Numbered from the stretch's first letter, positions 23,985 through 34,678 are shown. The stretch is 64,000 nt of DNA from an uncultured Verrucomicrobia subdivision 3 bacterium (GCA_903875465.1 CAIQWB010000139.1:1-64000); one strand, 5' to 3'. The notes: generated from the sequence alone by a model not told the origin. Translations and numbers: made by a program.

Positions 23985-25004
23985 ATGAAGCACTCAGGCT
24001 CCCTCGTGTTGTTACTGGCCGCGCCGCTCACTGGTCTGGCCCAGACCGCCATATTCACGGATAATTTTGGCAATGGCAGCACCTTTAATGGTGTCAGCAC
24101 GCCCGGAGGCACGCCGGCGGCCTCCTCCTCCAGTTACGATTTTGCCTCCAGTAAAACCGGGGCGGAAAGCATCGCCGCCGGGCACCTGAGTTTCGGACTT
24201 TCCGCTGCCACCACGAGTGGGTTTGTGGAAGCCCAGGCCATTTTCACCAGCACGCCGGTGACCCTGGCGACAGTGGGGGACTATATCAACTTCACCTATA
24301 CGTTTACCGACACGGCCAACTTGCTGGCCGGTGGCACATCCGCGGCACTCTACACCGGGCTTTATAACTCGGGCGGCAACACCCCGGTGGCGGGCACGGC
24401 GGGTACTTCGGGCAATGCGGTGACGCTCAATACCACCGGCGGTTCGGCGCTGGCCACGGGGAACGCGGCCAGCTGGCAGGGTTATGTGGCCCGCATCACG
24501 GGTAATGGCGGCACGGCGGCGGCCTATGTCCGCCCGGGGCAAAGCGGGGCGGGCACGACCTCCGCCAATCAGGAATTGATTGGCAATAATTTTGGCAGCG
24601 GGGCTTACAATAATCCCAGCGGGGTGACCCTCGGGACGGCCGCCTCGACGGTTGCGCTGACCGCTGGGTCGCAGTATACGGTGTCGGAAATTTTGACCCT
24701 GTCCGGCACGGGGCAAATCAGCCTCAGCGACACCCTTTACAGCGGGGTGGGCACGGGGGGGGCAGTGCTCTCCACGTTGCTGAGCAGCAGCAGTGCCGCG
24801 GGCACCAATTTCGTGAATTCCTTCGACGGTCTGGCCATTGGCATCCGCAACACGGGCACCAGTTTGAATCCCCAGATTGACGTGAACCAGATCACCATTA
24901 CCGCTGCCGTGCAGCCCGCCCCGGAGCCGTCCACTCTGGCGCTGGTTGGACTGGGCTCACTCGGATGTCTTTGGTTTGGCCGCCAAGTGCGCCGCCCGGC
25001 GTAA
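23985..25004 (+). CDS. PEP-CTERM sorting-domain secreted protein
   Basis: 339 residues from ATG 23985; this start gives the signal peptide MKHSGSLVLLLAAPLTGLAQ, while the longer frame from 23805 has no signal. The body is Gly/Ser/Thr/Ala rich and beta-strand-like. The C-terminus carries a PEP-CTERM signal: PEPSTLALVGLGSLGCL, then a short hydrophobic segment and a basic tail (RQVRRPA). Such proteins are exported, processed by an exosortase and often linked to extracellular polysaccharide. The exosortase is not in this window. Specific role unknown. Confidence 0.88.
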   Translation: MKHSGSLVLLLAAPLTGLAQTAIFTDNFGNGSTFNGVSTPGGTPAASSSSYDFASSKTGAESIAAGHLSFGLSAATTSGFVEAQAIFTSTPVTLATVGDYINFTYTFTDTANLLAGGTSAALYTGLYNSGGNTPVAGTAGTSGNAVTLNTTGGSALATGNAASWQGYVARITGNGGTAAAYVRPGQSGAGTTSANQELIGNNFGSGAYNNPSGVTLGTAASTVALTAGSQYTVSEILTLSGTGQISLSDTLYSGVGTGGAVLSTLLSSSSAAGTNFVNSFDGLAIGIRNTGTSLNPQIDVNQITITAAVQPAPEPSTLALVGLGSLGCLWFGRQVRRPA

Positions 25005-25080
25005 TCCGCCTGGGGGTTACGCTCACTCCTGATTTTCCCGGCCGCCCCGCTGCCGGGCCCGTGCCCGCGCAGAATCCCGT

Positions 25081-25947
25081 CTATTGGGCAAGTGATGCGC
25101 GCATGGCCAGGAGGGCTTTTTTATGGTCTGGGCCGGGCACCGGGTAGGCCAGTTTAAGCTCATCAAGGGTGCGAATGACAATTTCCGAGACGATGAGGCG
25201 GGCATTTTCCTTGTCATCAGCGGGTACAATATACCAAGGGGCGCGACGGGTGCTGGTGGCGGCAAGGCAGGCCGCATAAGCTGCCCGGTATTCCTTCCAG
25301 CAGGCCCGTTCCGCCGTGTCGGCGGGACTGATTTTCCAGTTTTTATCGGGGTCATCAATCCGGGCCAGAAAGCGCCGGCGTTGTTCCTCCTTGGACAAGT
25401 GCAGAAAAAATTTAATGATCCGGGTACCGTTGCGGTACAAATGTTTTTCCAGGTCGTTGATGGAGGTAAAACGGTGTTTCCAGAAGCCGGGTCCTGGTTT
25501 CACCTCGGGCAGGCGCTGGGCGGCGATGAGTTCCGGATGCACGCGGGCCACCAGCACTTCTTCGTAGTAAGAACGGTTGAAGATGCCGATTTTGCCCCGC
25601 TCCGGCAGGCACCGGTTGGTGCGCCAGAGGAAGTCGTGATCCCGTTCCTGCGGGCTGGGCGGCTGGAAGCTAAACACCTGGCACCCCTGGGGATTGACCC
25701 CGGACATGACGTGTTTGATCGTGCCATCCTTACCGGCGGCATCCATGGCCTGAAAGATGAGCAGCAAGGCAAACCGGTTATTGGCATACAGCAGGTTTTG
25801 GAGCTCGCTCATCGACGCCACATGCTTGGCGAGGGTGGCCTGATAATGCGCTTCGGAGGCATAAAAGGGCGGGATGCGGGTGGGCCATTTTTTGAGGTTG
25901 ACCGGGTGGCCTGCACGAACGCGGAACGGTTGGGTGTCAATTTTCAT
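25081..25947 (-). CDS. ppk2: PPK2-family polyphosphate kinase
   Basis: 288 residues from ATG 25947 ([10 protein letters not shown]), chosen over 26091 because family members begin here. It transfers phosphate between polyphosphate and nucleotides. The Walker A-like DAAGKDG is at 69-75, the lid/Arg segment [17 protein letters not shown] at 123-139, and [16 protein letters not shown] follows. The length fits single-domain PPK2 of the class that uses polyphosphate to phosphorylate AMP or ADP; the class cannot be fixed by eye. It is divergent from the XylR-like regulator. Confidence 0.92.
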   Translation of the reverse strand: MKIDTQPFRVRAGHPVNLKKWPTRIPPFYASEAHYQATLAKHVASMSELQNLLYANNRFALLLIFQAMDAAGKDGTIKHVMSGVNPQGCQVFSFQPPSPQERDHDFLWRTNRCLPERGKIGIFNRSYYEEVLVARVHPELIAAQRLPEVKPGPGFWKHRFTSINDLEKHLYRNGTRIIKFFLHLSKEEQRRRFLARIDDPDKNWKISPADTAERACWKEYRAAYAACLAATSTRRAPWYIVPADDKENARLIVSEIVIRTLDELKLAYPVPGPDHKKALLAMRASLAQ

Positions 25948-26144
25948 GGTCAAGGGATTGATTGCCGTCACCAGGCAGATGTGGGGGTAGCCTTGCCGGT
26001 TGACTGGCAGGTTAAAAGGCGTGAGGGGAAATAGCCAGCGGCATTTGGTGGATGCTTCCGCGCAAACTTTGATTCGACTTGCCGGCTTCACCCGTTATTT
26101 TAGGGGGATACAAGTAAACGCTTAAACGCCTCTTGGTGGTAACG

Positions 26145-27323
26145 ATGGCCAGAACTCCCAAAGTTGTCCTGTTGATCGAATCCTCCCGCGGTGCCGGACG
26201 GGCGCTGTTGTGCGGCATAGCCCAGTATGCGCATGACCATGGACCGTGGTCGTTTTATTGGGAACCACGGGGGCTGGAGACGGCGTGGCCGGTGGTTGAA
26301 GCACTGGAAGCCGATGGCATTATCCTGCGCGGCGTGGCGCAACTGGACAAGCTCCTGGCGCTGGGGGTGCCCACTGTGGTGGCAGGGCACCGGAGTGATG
26401 TGGCCAGTGGCTTTGTCAATCTGGTCACTGATTCTGTCACCATTGCCCAACTGGCAGCCGAACATCTGCTCAAATGTGGCTTCAAGCATTTTGCCTATTG
26501 TGGTTTTCAAAGCACGCAGTTGGAGCATACCAGTTGGTCGCGGCAGCGGCACGCATCCTTCACTGACCGGTTGGTGGCGGAGGGCTTTGCCACTCCGCCC
26601 AGCTATATACTTTCCCCCCTCAATCAAAATTGGGGCAAGGAACGCGCCGACCTGGCCCGGTGGCTGGCCTCGCTGCCGAAACCGGTGGGCATCATGGCGT
26701 GCAATGACGACTGCGGGGTGCAGGTAATGGAAGCTTGCAAGCTCGCTGGTCTGGCCGTGCCGTCGGCGGTCGGGGTGGTGGGGGTGGACAATGATGAAGT
26801 GGTCTGTGGACTGGCCGATCCTCCCATGTCCAGCGTGGTGGTGCAATTTGAAAATGCGGGTTATCTGGCCGCCCGCGCGCTGGACCGGTTGATGAAAGGC
26901 CGCAAAGACATTCCCGGTCAAATTTTGGTTTCCGCCTCGCATGTGTTTGCCCGCCGGTCCACCGATACCATTGCCATTGAAGATCCGCACCTTGCCCGGG
27001 CCATGCGCTATATTCGTGAAAAATCGCGGACGAATCTGAGTGTGGGGGCGGTGGCGCTGGCGACGGGCATTTCCCGGCGCGGCTTGGAACGATTGTTCCG
27101 GCAGCACTTGGACAGTTCCATTTTGGAGGTGATCCGGCGCGAGCGGACCGACCAGATCGCGCGTATGCTGGTGGAAACCAAACGATCTGTCCGCCAGATT
27201 TCCGAGGCTTTGGGCTTTCAGGATGCCCAGCACTTTGCCCGGTACTTTCGCGCCACCAAAAAAATGAGTCCGCTGGCCTGGCGGCGCAAATTCACCCCAG
27301 CTATGTCGCAAATTGGAGATTAA
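26145..27323 (+). CDS. XylR-like AraC-family regulator with LacI-type sensor domain
   Basis: 392 residues from ATG 26145, preceded by GGTGG; an in-frame TTG at 26133 is an alternative. The N-terminal 270 residues are a periplasmic-binding-protein-like sensor (KVVLLIESSRGAGRALLCGI at the start; MACNDDCGVQVMEACKLAGL and the VGVDNDEVVCGLADPPMSSV segment near 220-240). The last 100 residues are an AraC helix-turn-helix pair: LSVGAVALATGISRRGLERLFR and RSVRQISEALGFQDAQHFAR. It is a sugar-responsive regulator by family. It precedes the giant beta-strand repeat gene by 185 bases, so that gene is its likely target. Confidence 0.9.
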   Translation: MARTPKVVLLIESSRGAGRALLCGIAQYAHDHGPWSFYWEPRGLETAWPVVEALEADGIILRGVAQLDKLLALGVPTVVAGHRSDVASGFVNLVTDSVTIAQLAAEHLLKCGFKHFAYCGFQSTQLEHTSWSRQRHASFTDRLVAEGFATPPSYILSPLNQNWGKERADLARWLASLPKPVGIMACNDDCGVQVMEACKLAGLAVPSAVGVVGVDNDEVVCGLADPPMSSVVVQFENAGYLAARALDRLMKGRKDIPGQILVSASHVFARRSTDTIAIEDPHLARAMRYIREKSRTNLSVGAVALATGISRRGLERLFRQHLDSSILEVIRRERTDQIARMLVETKRSVRQISEALGFQDAQHFARYFRATKKMSPLAWRRKFTPAMSQIGD

Positions 27324-27344
27324 CTTACGCAAAATGGCGTTGTT

Positions 27345-27358
27345 TGTCCGGCCGGACA
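27345..27358. promoter_or_regulatory. 14-bp perfect palindrome upstream of the beta-strand repeat gene
   Basis: TGTCCGGCCGGACA is a perfect palindrome just after the regulator's stop. A smaller inverted repeat, CTTGT-N5-ACAAG, follows at 27426-27440. Either could be an operator for the giant gene; the palindrome could also be a weak terminator of the regulator gene. Confidence 0.35.
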
Positions 27359-27508
27359 CGTCTAAGTTGGATGGGTAAACCCAATTGTTCTGGCTAAGTC
27401 CGCAATGCATCGTTGCGGGTTTAACCTTGTAAATGACAAGTAATACCGTGATCGAGCACAAGTAACCGTAAGCCGCGCCAAAACCAAAGGCAGAGTCCTT
27501 AAATCATT

Positions 27509-30500
27509 ATGAACACCCGTATAGCCCCACCTTTACTGATAAAACCTGGTCAATCGTGGCCCGCCTTTGCCCTGTTTTTACTGGCTTTGGGCCTGACTCT
27601 CTCGAATTCGCACACTCAAGCGGCCAATTATGTGTGGACCAATGCACCGGTGGATGCAACTTGGACCAATGTTTTGAACTGGACCGGCAAAGTAGTACCC
27701 GGTGCCTTGAATAGTGCGGCCAATGCCGATCAGGTCATCTTCAATTCTGCCGTTACCACCATTGGTGGGGCGTCCAATCCCATTCAGTATGACAACACGC
27801 GCAGCATTAAAACTAATATTTTCATGGGGCCGGCGTGCGGGGCTTATGTGTTGGGCACAAATGACGGGGTCAATTATCTTTATTTCGTCAATGCTGGTTC
27901 CTTGCTGGTCAGCAATGATGTGGTGAATCCCATTACTTTTGGCGGCACGGTGCGGATCAAGCTGCCCTCCAGCACGAATGGCCGGTTCGATATCACGAAC
28001 AATGCCGCCCTGGCCACGGCCACCCTGACTTTCAGTAATATCTTTAATGAGTCCGCCGCCACCCGTCCGCTGGATCTTTGGTTGGAAGGGTCCAATCCCG
28101 GGGCCAACACGATTCTGCAGATTCAAGATAACGCCAGTGCTTCCGGAGCCATCCAGATTGATAAAAATGAAGCCGGTCGCTGGATTCTGGCGGGTGCCAA
28201 TGACCTGCCGCAGAAAACCAGCGCCGGAAATCTGGCGCATGTATTCGTCGGTGGTGGCACTTTGGAAGTGCAGGATCCAGGCTCCCTGGGTGCGATCACC
28301 TTGGGCAATATTGTGGTGGCCACGAATGGTTCCGCCCCCACAGCCATCCTCCAAATCGACGGCGTAACCTTGAATAACAATGGGGTTACTCTCGGCGCGG
28401 GTGGCACCCTGCTCATGAACGGCAGCGGCACGATCAATGGGGTTACCGTCGGCGCCACGGCCGGGCTGGCCGCCACGATCGCCACGGCCACCTCCGCCAG
28501 TGTGTTTACGCTTGGCAATGCGGCCAACACCCTGCTGGGCGGCGCGGCGGACACGCTGCTGCATCTTTCCGGACCGGGAACCGTGGTCTTTTCCAGTGCC
28601 TCCACCTATGCGGGCCGCTGGTCGGTGGATGCGGGCACCAGCCAGGTTAGTGATCCCAGCGCTTTGGGAATTGGGGCTAATTTGATTATCAATGCCGGCG
28701 CAGTGTTTGATGTGTCACCCTTGGGGCCGGTTTCGTACGCACTGACCACCAAGGCCCTGAGTGCCAATGGCACAGGCATCCTTGTTGGTTCAACGGCCGC
28801 CACCATCAAGGCAGATCCCGCAGGCACGGTGAATTTGTTGTCGCGCAATGTCAATCTCACCTATGTTCCCACGACCTTCGCCGGGGATGTCAGCCATCCC
28901 GCCCTGTACATCGCGCAAGGCACTTTGTCCTGCAATGGCAACACCATCACGGTGAACAATGCCTCGGGCACGCCCTTGGGCGCCGGCACTTATCGGCTGG
29001 TCCAACAAGCAAGTGGCAATATTCTCTCCAGTGGTGCCTTTGTCACCCTGGTCACTGGCAGTGGTTTGGGCGCGGGATTGATTGCGGAAACGGTTGCCTC
29101 GGGTGGCAATTTGAACATGGTGGTTTCAGCATACACCCCCAAAAGCCTGGTTTGGACCGGCACTGACGCTGCCAATCCCGGAGTGTGGGACCGTTTAACC
29201 TCCATTAACTGGCTGAATGGTGCGACGCCTTCCACCTTTAATATTTATGACGGGGTGCTCTTCAATGGCACCGGCGCGGCCAACCCGGTGGTGACCATTT
29301 CCGCCACGATGGCTCCCAGCAGTGTCAAAGTGGATACCTCGGCCACGAGTTACACTTTCACCGGTGCCGGTCAAATTGCCGGCGGTACCAGCTTGATCAA
29401 AATTGGTGCGGGCACCTTGAATCTGGCCACGGCCAACACTTATAGCGGTGGCACGATCATTAGCAACGGCGTGGTCAAGCTGGGCATTGATGAGGCGATT
29501 TCCAGCGCCGGGGCCGGGGATGTTTTGCTGCTCAGTCCGGCGGTCATCGACCTGAATAACTACACCAATACCATCAATGGTCTAAACGGCAATGGGACCG
29601 TTGACAATACCGGCGGGCAATCCACGTCCATTTTGAATATTGGTTACAATGACGACAACGGGGTGTTTTCGGGTTTGATTGAGAATACCACGGGGACGGT
29701 GGGGATCACCAAAGTGGGTAATGGCACTGAAACACTCACGACCTCCAATAATTATGCCGGTCCCACTGTGATTAACTCGGGCACCTTGCGCGCGACGAAT
29801 TTCTATGCGCTGGGTGCGGGGCAGAGTCCGGTAACGATTAATGCCGGGACTTTGATTGCGGATACCAGCATCGTGGTGAGCAATCTCAACGGTAATGGTG
29901 GCAGTATTATTAATTCCACAGCGGTTACCAACCTCATCACGGTTCTGGGTGGTGGTACCAGTGGCAGTTTCATAAGTGGCAAGTTGGGCCTGGTGGTTAG
30001 CGGGGGAACGCTCCGACTCAATGCGGCCAACACCTACAGCAACGCCACCTTGGTGGCTGGTGGCGCCACCCTGGCCTTCGGCAATGTGGGGCAAGTTGGC
30101 CCGAGCGGCGTGATTGCGAGTAATGGTGCCAGTCTTTCCATGCCGACCGTGAATAACCCATCACCGGGGGTCGCGGCGAATGTCACCACAACGGACGGTG
30201 CCACGGTTACCTTTACGTCCGCCTCCACGGGCAGTAGTTACAACGGCCAGTTTCTCGGCAGTGCCATCGCCACCAATATCTATAGCGGTGGCAATATGTC
30301 CATCGGTGGGTCCTTGTCCTTCTCCAATTTTCTGGGCACGGTCATCATCACCAATGGCGGGGTGCGCTGGTTCACGGCCGCCAACGGCGGTGACAATACC
30401 ACGTTTAATTTTATCAATGGCGGCGGCAGTTTTACCCGGGATGCCACGGTGGTGCATCTGGGCGCCTTGTTTGGTAATGGCAGCATCACCGGACCGAGTG

Positions 30501-32791
30501 TCACGCCTTACGGAAATTACTGGATCGGGGCCAAGGGAATTAACAGTGAATATTCCGGCGCGATTTCGGGCTCGAACAATATCGTCAAAGTCGGGGCCGC
30601 CAACTTGGTATTGGATGGGGTCACCATCACGACCAACACGGACAGCGCCACCTTCACCAACTTGCTTTATTCGGACTCATTGCTCACGTATCTGGGCACC
30701 ACCACGGTGAGCAACGGCACGCTGACCGTTGTAGTCCCGGATAACTTGATCACTTCGCCGTCGGTCCTGCTCGCCAGCCCCACGGCGGTTTTGGATGCCA
30801 CCAAAATGGGCTACGTCACCAACTATACGGATAGTTTGGGCAACCAGGCTTCCGCCCTGGTCACCAATGGTTTGATGACCGTGGTTGCCGGTCAGACGCT
30901 GGGTGGCGTGGGCATCGTCAAGGGCCGGGTTGAAAATGCTGGTACGATTGCTCCTGGTTACGCCACGGGTGGCGGTACCTTGACCCTGACCACCAACTTG
31001 GTGGTGGATCCCGGCGCGACCCTGGCCTTTAGCTTGTCGGATGATGTCACTGGCCTGACCAAATCCAATGATCTGCTGGTCGTCAATGGCAGCGTCAATT
31101 TGAGCGGGGCTATCACCGTGGCCATCAATGCCTTCAACGGTGCCATTCGCCCGGGCATTTACCCGCTCATCAAATATACTGGTTCGCTTAAAAATGACAG
31201 TGGCGTGGTGGGCAACGGACCGGTCTCCAACTTAACCTTGGGCGGTGGTTACCTTCCTGCGCCCGGCACACTCGTTCTTAGTAACACACCTGGGGCGCTG
31301 GTATTGGTGGTGGCCAGCAATACCCACAACCTGACCTGGACCGGCGACGGGGTTACCAATTTCTGGGATGTGGCGACCAGCGCCACATTCTCCTCCAGCG
31401 GCAGTCCCACGGTGTTCTACCCCCTGGATGCCGTTCGCTTTGACGATAGTTCCGCCATTGCCAATGTGGTTTTGCAGGGTTCACTGGCTCCGCTTTCAAT
31501 TATCGTTAGCAACAATGTTAACACCTACACCTTTGGCAGCAACGGCACGATTGTCAGCCTGACCTCGCTGGTCAAGCAGGGGACGGGTGCCTTGGTGCTC
31601 ACCAATGGGGCGAACAGCTACGTGGGTGGCACGGTCATTAGCAACGGCATAGTGGCATTGGGCGGCGACAGTGCCGGCAACCAGAATGACCTCGCGCTCG
31701 GCACTGGTCCGGTTAGTGTCAATGGGGCCACCGCGCAATTGAAATTTGGCGGCAACGGCGGGGCCGTGGTGCACCATTTCATCACCAATCCGGTCACCTT
31801 GAATGGCGGCATCATCCGGGTGCAGGACGGCGTGCAGCATTTGACCAATTCCACGGTTGCGGTAACGGCGGCCGGTGGTTCATTGCAGACCTTGTTTGCC
31901 ACGAAGAATCTGGTGCTCGATTCGCCGCTAACCGGCACTGGCACCCTCACGGTTTCCTCGGCCACCAATGTGGCCGCTGGCCAAGTGCTCCTGAACAACG
32001 CCTTGAATACGTTCAATGGCACGCTGGTTATCGTTACCAATGGCAATGTAACCCTCGGGGCTGCGGGGGCAGTTTCCAACAGTGCGGCCATTGACGTGCA
32101 ACTCGGTGGGGTGTTTGATGCCACCGCGCGCACGAGCAATTCTTGGACCGTCGCCTCCGGTCAGACTCTGAAAGGCACGGGCATCGTGAAAGCGGGCTTG
32201 CTCAATTTGACCAATGGATCCAGCCTGGCCCCGGGTGAATCGGGTATTGGCACGCTGACCATTACCAACACCACTGCCAACACCGCCACGGTTCTCTTTG
32301 GCGGGACCACCACGCTGGAGTTAAATCGTGGCACCACGCCTAATTCTGATCGTATTGTTTCCGCCACCAATATCTTTGGTGGCACCCTTACGGTCGTTAA
32401 CACGGGGGCCGCGCTGGTGCAGGGCGACACCTTTACGTTATTCACCAGTCTCACGAACCGCGGGGCTTTCGCGATCACCAACCTGCCGGCTTTGGCCACG
32501 GGTCTGGGCTGGAGCAACAGCCTGGCCATTAATGGCAAGCTCACCGTGGTGGTGGCGTACACCCCGAACCCGAACCCGACGAACATTACCAGCAGTGTGG
32601 CCAACGGCGTCTTAACCCTCGCCTGGCCGGCGGATCATACGGGCTGGCGCTTGCAGGTGCAGACCAATGGCCTGGCGAGCGGGCTGGGGACCAACTGGGT
32701 AAACGTGGCCGGGGCCACGACAACGAATCAAGTGGCGATTCCGGTTAACAGTGCCAATGGTGCGGTCTTCTACCGCCTGGTCTATCCTTGA
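27509..32791 (+). CDS. Giant secreted autotransporter-associated beta-strand repeat protein
   Basis: 1760 residues. A signal peptide occupies about residues 1-37 (FALFLLALGLTLSNSHTQA), followed by a long Gly/Asn/Thr-rich passenger. Beta-strand repeats of the TIGR02601 type recur, such as LIKIGAGTLNLATANTYSGG, VGNGTETLTTSNNYAG and LVKQGTGALVLTNGANSYVG. Three WTG/WDRLTSINWL-like segments mark larger modules. There is no visible outer-membrane beta-barrel; the C-terminal about 75 residues (LTLAWPADHTGWRLQVQTN to FYRLVYP) is a short domain shared by other secreted Verrucomicrobia proteins, including the glycosidase at 46047. Probably a surface or extracellular adhesin or matrix protein. A strong terminator follows. 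Confidence 0.88.
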   Translation: MNTRIAPPLLIKPGQSWPAFALFLLALGLTLSNSHTQAANYVWTNAPVDATWTNVLNWTGKVVPGALNSAANADQVIFNSAVTTIGGASNPIQYDNTRSIKTNIFMGPACGAYVLGTNDGVNYLYFVNAGSLLVSNDVVNPITFGGTVRIKLPSSTNGRFDITNNAALATATLTFSNIFNESAATRPLDLWLEGSNPGANTILQIQDNASASGAIQIDKNEAGRWILAGANDLPQKTSAGNLAHVFVGGGTLEVQDPGSLGAITLGNIVVATNGSAPTAILQIDGVTLNNNGVTLGAGGTLLMNGSGTINGVTVGATAGLAATIATATSASVFTLGNAANTLLGGAADTLLHLSGPGTVVFSSASTYAGRWSVDAGTSQVSDPSALGIGANLIINAGAVFDVSPLGPVSYALTTKALSANGTGILVGSTAATIKADPAGTVNLLSRNVNLTYVPTTFAGDVSHPALYIAQGTLSCNGNTITVNNASGTPLGAGTYRLVQQASGNILSSGAFVTLVTGSGLGAGLIAETVASGGNLNMVVSAYTPKSLVWTGTDAANPGVWDRLTSINWLNGATPSTFNIYDGVLFNGTGAANPVVTISATMAPSSVKVDTSATSYTFTGAGQIAGGTSLIKIGAGTLNLATANTYSGGTIISNGVVKLGIDEAISSAGAGDVLLLSPAVIDLNNYTNTINGLNGNGTVDNTGGQSTSILNIGYNDDNGVFSGLIENTTGTVGITKVGNGTETLTTSNNYAGPTVINSGTLRATNFYALGAGQSPVTINAGTLIADTSIVVSNLNGNGGSIINSTAVTNLITVLGGGTSGSFISGKLGLVVSGGTLRLNAANTYSNATLVAGGATLAFGNVGQVGPSGVIASNGASLSMPTVNNPSPGVAANVTTTDGATVTFTSASTGSSYNGQFLGSAIATNIYSGGNMSIGGSLSFSNFLGTVIITNGGVRWFTAANGGDNTTFNFINGGGSFTRDATVVHLGALFGNGSITGPSVTPYGNYWIGAKGINSEYSGAISGSNNIVKVGAANLVLDGVTITTNTDSATFTNLLYSDSLLTYLGTTTVSNGTLTVVVPDNLITSPSVLLASPTAVLDATKMGYVTNYTDSLGNQASALVTNGLMTVVAGQTLGGVGIVKGRVENAGTIAPGYATGGGTLTLTTNLVVDPGATLAFSLSDDVTGLTKSNDLLVVNGSVNLSGAITVAINAFNGAIRPGIYPLIKYTGSLKNDSGVVGNGPVSNLTLGGGYLPAPGTLVLSNTPGALVLVVASNTHNLTWTGDGVTNFWDVATSATFSSSGSPTVFYPLDAVRFDDSSAIANVVLQGSLAPLSIIVSNNVNTYTFGSNGTIVSLTSLVKQGTGALVLTNGANSYVGGTVISNGIVALGGDSAGNQNDLALGTGPVSVNGATAQLKFGGNGGAVVHHFITNPVTLNGGIIRVQDGVQHLTNSTVAVTAAGGSLQTLFATKNLVLDSPLTGTGTLTVSSATNVAAGQVLLNNALNTFNGTLVIVTNGNVTLGAAGAVSNSAAIDVQLGGVFDATARTSNSWTVASGQTLKGTGIVKAGLLNLTNGSSLAPGESGIGTLTITNTTANTATVLFGGTTTLELNRGTTPNSDRIVSATNIFGGTLTVVNTGAALVQGDTFTLFTSLTNRGAFAITNLPALATGLGWSNSLAINGKLTVVVAYTPNPNPTNITSSVANGVLTLAWPADHTGWRLQVQTNGLASGLGTNWVNVAGATTTNQVAIPVNSANGAVFYRLVYP

Positions 32792-32806
32792 TAGCATGTG
32801 AACGCT

Positions 32807-32842
32807 GAGCCTGCCGGCACCCAGTGACGGCAGGCTCTTTTT
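32807..32842 (+). terminator. Rho-independent terminator after the beta-strand repeat gene
   Basis: GAGCCTGCCG (32807-32816) pairs perfectly with CGGCAGGCTC (32828-32837), followed by five T. It lies 15 bases after the stop and separates the giant gene from the pseudopilin gene. Confidence 0.85.
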
Positions 32843-32971
32843 ATGCCCGGCACCGGTCCGGGGCACGCCAGCCTGAACTTTCTCACTGCCAGCGCCGGGT
32901 CGGATGAACATCCGATGGCTGTCGGGCCCCAAATAATTTATTATTTATTCATACTCCTCTCCATCACTTTT

Positions 32972-33841
32972 ATGTTCCCACGCAAATCTGTGTCCCCTGA
33001 TTCCCGCCGTGACGGCGGCTTCACTCTCATTGAACTCCTGGTGGTCATTGCCATCATTGCCATCCTGGCGGCCATGCTGCTGCCCGCCCTCGCCTCGGCC
33101 AAAGAAAGGGCCCTGCGCGTCGCCTGCATTAACAACGTCAAGCAACTGGTGCTCGGCGCCAATATGTATGCCACCGATTTTCGGGATTACTTACCGCCGG
33201 TAAATCTGCCTTCGCATGCGTTCAACCAAGTCTCTGCTGAGCATTACGGGAGGTATATCTACACGGACCCGGCGGGCTCCGCGGGTGTCAAGGTCCCCAA
33301 AAACATCACGGTGGACCAGGCCTTTCAAAATTTGGGCTTTTTGTATCCCGCCGGTTATGTGGGGGATGGCACTGTCTATTATTGCCCCAGTTATAATTCC
33401 AAAGCCACATCTCCCCTTGGCCAAATTGCCTACCTCCCTTTGCTGACCACCAGCGTGGGCGTGAATGGCTCGGCCACGGGCGATGTGCGGTCTTCTTACT
33501 GTTGGAACTTGTGGGCTACCAATGCCACGGTGAATGGCATTCCCAATCAGCGGCGCTACCCTAAAATCTCCAGCTTCAACCAGGGGGTAAAATGCATTTT
33601 GAATGAATATTTCCTCCCGGGTGGCAGCGCCTCGGCCCCGGTGGTGGATCCGTTGCAGATGGCCCACAGTCGCAGCAAATCACTGGTGGTGGCCTATTCA
33701 GATTTTAGCGTGAAATCCATCCAGGTTACCCCGCAAATGATGACCGATGCTTTTACCACCGGCAATTTGGGCTGGGGGGCCACCGATACCACTCCGGGTT
33801 CCCTGGGGGCGTTGCTTACGGATATTGAGTACGGTCATTAA
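32972..33841 (+). CDS. Pseudopilin-like secreted protein with prepilin N-terminus
   Basis: 289 residues from ATG 32972, which gives a short basic leader ([16 protein letters not shown]) before the prepilin cleavage site and the [20 protein letters not shown] helix. The rest is a globular domain with GTVYYCPSY and WNLWATN segments, similar in type to the protein at 735 but lacking a clear H-X9-DG ending. The longer frame from 32843 has no rational leader. The DNA just upstream (32928-32955) is AT rich and could hold the promoter. The lipoprotein gene follows closely. Confidence 0.85.
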   Translation: MFPRKSVSPDSRRDGGFTLIELLVVIAIIAILAAMLLPALASAKERALRVACINNVKQLVLGANMYATDFRDYLPPVNLPSHAFNQVSAEHYGRYIYTDPAGSAGVKVPKNITVDQAFQNLGFLYPAGYVGDGTVYYCPSYNSKATSPLGQIAYLPLLTTSVGVNGSATGDVRSSYCWNLWATNATVNGIPNQRRYPKISSFNQGVKCILNEYFLPGGSASAPVVDPLQMAHSRSKSLVVAYSDFSVKSIQVTPQMMTDAFTTGNLGWGATDTTPGSLGALLTDIEYGH

Positions 33842-33939
33842 TGCTCCGGTGGCCTGGCCGCCGGGACATGCGATTAGATCTGACTGAAGGCGGGTTTCAC
33901 CCCATTTCGGTCCGTGGCTTTTTCTTAGATGCTGGGGAT

Positions 33940-34590
33940 GTGAAAAACAATATCCTACTCTCCGCCTTGCTGTGTGCAGTGGTGGTTTCCGCCACGTTGG
34001 TGACTGGTTGCGCCTCCGCCAACTATAACAAAAGTGCCGGCACTGCCGCTGCCTTGAGCGAATCTTCCGCCATGATTGACAAAGGTGGCTCCCAGATTGA
34101 TGATGCCTTGAATGCCTTGAATGACTTGGTCGCCCATCCGCAGCCGGATTTGCGCGCGCAATACCAGGCTTATTCCGTGGCCGTGGACGCACTGGACAAT
34201 ACGGCCAAGGATGTGGCGCATAAAAACACCGCCATGAAAGAGCAGGGGACCGCCTACTTCGCTGAATGGGATAGTGAAAACGCCACCATGCGTAATGAGA
34301 ACATTCGCCAGCGGAGTGAAGCCCGGCAAGCCGAGGTGGCCAGTCATTTCGTTCGCATCGGCCAGCAATACAAGGCCGCCCGGATTGCTTTCGCCCCGTT
34401 CATGTCCGACCTGCGGGATGTGCAGAAATTCCTCGCCAACGATCTAACCGCCGGTGGCCTCGCCGCCATTAAGGAAGTGGCTGCGAAGGCGGCTGTGGAT
34501 GCCGTTCCGGTGAAAGACTCCTTAATGCAATTATCCACCGAGTTCAAGGGCCTGAGTAATTCCATGGCCTATCACACGGCGGTAAACTAA
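33940..34590 (+). CDS. DUF2959-like lipoprotein
   Basis: 216 residues from GTG 33940, chosen because it yields a lipoprotein signal (VKNNILLSALLCAVVVSATL, then VTGC as the lipobox). GGGGA lies just upstream. The longer frame from 33841 overlaps the previous stop and has no signal. The mature part is helical: QIDDALNALNDLV, AYFAEWDSENATMRNENIRQ and a C-terminal FLANDLTAGGLAAIKEV, consistent with DUF2959, a periplasmic coiled-coil family of unknown function. Confidence 0.75.
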   Translation: MKNNILLSALLCAVVVSATLVTGCASANYNKSAGTAAALSESSAMIDKGGSQIDDALNALNDLVAHPQPDLRAQYQAYSVAVDALDNTAKDVAHKNTAMKEQGTAYFAEWDSENATMRNENIRQRSEARQAEVASHFVRIGQQYKAARIAFAPFMSDLRDVQKFLANDLTAGGLAAIKEVAAKAAVDAVPVKDSLMQLSTEFKGLSNSMAYHTAVN

Positions 34591-34632
34591 ACCAATTATT
34601 TCCCTCCGAGTCGCCGGGCGCCGGACGGAAAT

Positions 34633-34663
34633 AAGCGGCCTTCGCTTGCGAAGGCCGCTTTTT
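34633..34663 (+). terminator. Rho-independent-type terminator after the DUF2959 lipoprotein
   Basis: AAGCGGCCTTCGC (34633-34645) pairs perfectly with GCGAAGGCCGCTT (34648-34660), followed by TTT. It lies between two convergent genes and could serve both strands. Confidence 0.8.
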
Positions 34664-34678
34664 CGTATCTAACTATCC

